A stretch of 64,000 nt of DNA from Actinacidiphila yeochonensis CN732 (GTDB lineage: Bacteria > Actinomycetota > Actinomycetes > Streptomycetales > Streptomycetaceae). Position numbers and translations under genes: made by a program. Under the pieces are notes generated by a model, which saw nothing but the letters and a program-made list of their open reading frames with translations, was not told the origin of the DNA and made no database searches. Shown here in pieces: positions 62,858-64,000 of this stretch. Where the stretch lies: assembly GCF_000745345.1 (NCBI RefSeq), contig NZ_JQNR01000003.1:868001-932000 (forward strand). Direction: 5' to 3'. The stretch's first letter is position 1. Each line of letters begins with the position of its first letter.

Positions 62858-64000
62858 TCAGAAGCCGTGCGGGAGCCAGGGGGCCTGGTCGGAGTGGAAG
62901 GCTCGGGCGGTGGCCGCGAGGGCGCCGGGGCGCAGCTCGCGGACGAGGGCGGCGCCGGCCAGGGAGTGCAGGCTCGTGTCGCCGAGGTAGGCCGCGCCCA
63001 GCTCGCGGACGCCGAGGGCGAGGTCGGCGGGGTCGGTGGTGCGCTCGCACACCGCGCCCCCGCCGTCCGTGCCGCTACCGTCGGCACCCCCGCTGCTCCC
63101 GCCGTCCGCGCTGAGCCGCCAACGGCCGGTGTTCCAGGGGCAGAACGGGTCGTCGATGTCGAGGACCACGTCCAGCGGCGTGGTGTAGGAGCGGGCCTGG
63201 AGCGCGGCGCCGACGTCCACCAGCCGCAGGTGGAAGCCGTCGCGCGGGTTCAGCCCGCAGCGGCGGACGTCGGAGACGAGGTGGAGCAGCGGGTCGTCCA
63301 CCGGGCGGTTGCCGAAGGCGACCTCGGCGGTGAGGTCGATGGACGCCAGGTACCGCCACAGCGCCGCGTAGGCGACCGGGTCGAGCGCCTCCACGTCGCG
63401 CACCTGGACCACCGACTCGGGTCCGGCGGCCGACCAGTGCGGGGTGATCCAGTAGCGGGCGTAGCCGCGCAGCTCGCCGCCGGACTCCGCGAGCACGCAG
63501 AGCAGCCCGCCCGAGGCGGCCGGGGTGGTCGGGGGCAGCAGCGGCTGGGTCTCCCATCCGGGCTGCCGGGCCAGCATGCCGGGCCGCCTCGGCACCAGCC
63601 CCGCGTACACCGCCTCGCACGCCTCCACGGCGCCGGCCGCGTCCACCAGCCGCATCCGCAGCTCGTCGACGCCCTCGGGGGCGGCGAAGCGCACCCGGGT
63701 GGTGTCGACGGCGCCGCGCAGCTGCCGGCTGGCGACGCCGTAGCCGAAGCGGCCGTAGATGGCCGGCTCGGAGGCGGTGAGCACCGCGACCGACTCGCCG
63801 CGGCGGCGGATGTCGTCCAGCTGTCGCCGCATCATGGCGGTGAGCACGCCGCGGCGGCGGTGCGTGGACTGGACCGAGACCATCGTCACACCGGCCACCG
63901 GCAGCGGCGACCCGCCCGGCACCGTCATGCGGAAGCTGAACGCGCCCGAGGTGGCGACCAGCGAGCCCTCGTCCCAGCCCGCCGTGATCCGGTCGAACTC
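62858..64000 (-). CDS. Eis-like GNAT N-acetyltransferase, N-terminus beyond the window
   Basis: At least 381 residues; the 5' end lies past 64000. The GNAT acetyl-CoA site is VTMVSVQSTHRRRGVLTAMM (RRxGxxxxM form). YGRFGYGVASRQLRGAVDTT is typical of Eis-type acetyltransferases, which have a tandem GNAT and an SCP2-like end. The C-terminus ends DQAPWLPHGF, whose last carboxylate can act in catalysis in Eis. Eis enzymes acetylate amines such as aminoglycosides or lysines, but the substrate here is unknown. A Gly/Ser/Asp insert (GGSSGGADGSGTDGGG) interrupts the C-terminal domain. Confidence 0.88.
   Translation of the reverse strand, partial: EFDRITAGWDEGSLVATSGAFSFRMTVPGGSPLPVAGVTMVSVQSTHRRRGVLTAMMRRQLDDIRRRGESVAVLTASEPAIYGRFGYGVASRQLRGAVDTTRVRFAAPEGVDELRMRLVDAAGAVEACEAVYAGLVPRRPGMLARQPGWETQPLLPPTTPAASGGLLCVLAESGGELRGYARYWITPHWSAAGPESVVQVRDVEALDPVAYAALWRYLASIDLTAEVAFGNRPVDDPLLHLVSDVRRCGLNPRDGFHLRLVDVGAALQARSYTTPLDVVLDIDDPFCPWNTGRWRLSADGGSSGGADGSGTDGGGAVCERTTDPADLALGVRELGAAYLGDTSLHSLAGAALVRELRPGALAATARAFHSDQAPWLPHGF

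Overview
The window is very GC-rich DNA (about 73% by eye, codons nearly all ending in G or C) with core gene order typical of Streptomycetaceae. The succession nadD, M48 peptidase, two spore-wall-type membrane proteins, proA, proB, obg, rpmA, rplU, rne, two radical-SAM partners, rodA, PBP2, mreD, mreC, mreB, ndk, folC, valS, clpX, clpP, clpP and tig matches the Streptomyces coelicolor SCO2578-SCO2620 region. Most of these genes lie on the minus strand. A TTA codon, a ClgR-type operator upstream of clpP, and an LAXTG sorting signal fit the same group.

Region by region. 1-8.2 kb holds the start of a probable LytR-CpsA-Psr ligase, nadD, an M48 peptidase, a pair of membrane proteins sharing an N-terminal motif, proA, a small unknown gene and proB. 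8.7-28.0 kb is an accessory cell-wall glycopolymer cluster inserted between proB and obg. It has two tandem TarS-like glycosyltransferases, rfbC and a LAXTG surface protein on the plus strand. On the minus strand are a polytopic membrane protein, two GT2 enzymes, a DUF2304 protein, a Wzx-like flippase, rfbD/B/A, a membrane-bound TagF/TarL-like polymerase and a fused cytidylyltransferase-SDR (CDP-ribitol synthase type). 28.2-37.4 kb is obg-rpmA-rplU, a XRE regulator with a small divergent gene, RNase E/G with long repeat tails, and a TIGR03936 protein. 38-43.4 kb holds small membrane or secreted proteins, a TIGR03960 radical SAM protein and a CHAD protein. 43.5-49.9 kb is the mreB-mreC-mreD-PBP2-rodA cell-shape operon. 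50.2-64 kb holds ndk, a DUF4233 protein, folC, valS, a TM protein, clpX, clpP, clpP, tig, tRNA-Pro, tRNA-Gly, a small membrane protein and an Eis-like GNAT that runs off the edge.

How it fits together (inference). The 20-kb cluster appears to encode a wall teichoic acid-like polymer. CDP-ribitol would come from the fusion enzyme, be polymerised by the TagF-like protein and be decorated by the TarS-like enzymes. A second arm would make dTDP-rhamnose (rfbABCD) and use a polyprenol-phosphate glycosyltransferase with DUF2304, a GT2, a polytopic protein and a flippase. The LCP protein at the left edge is the type of enzyme that attaches such polymers to peptidoglycan, and the Mre/RodA/PBP2 operon builds the wall it would attach to.

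Quality note: four genes (about 2.7, 16.9, 35.66 and 56.03 kb) each need one extra base to restore a single reading frame. Each break lies in GC-rich low-complexity DNA, and two are pinpointed to G or C runs. This looks like a systematic sequencing or assembly problem rather than four real mutations.
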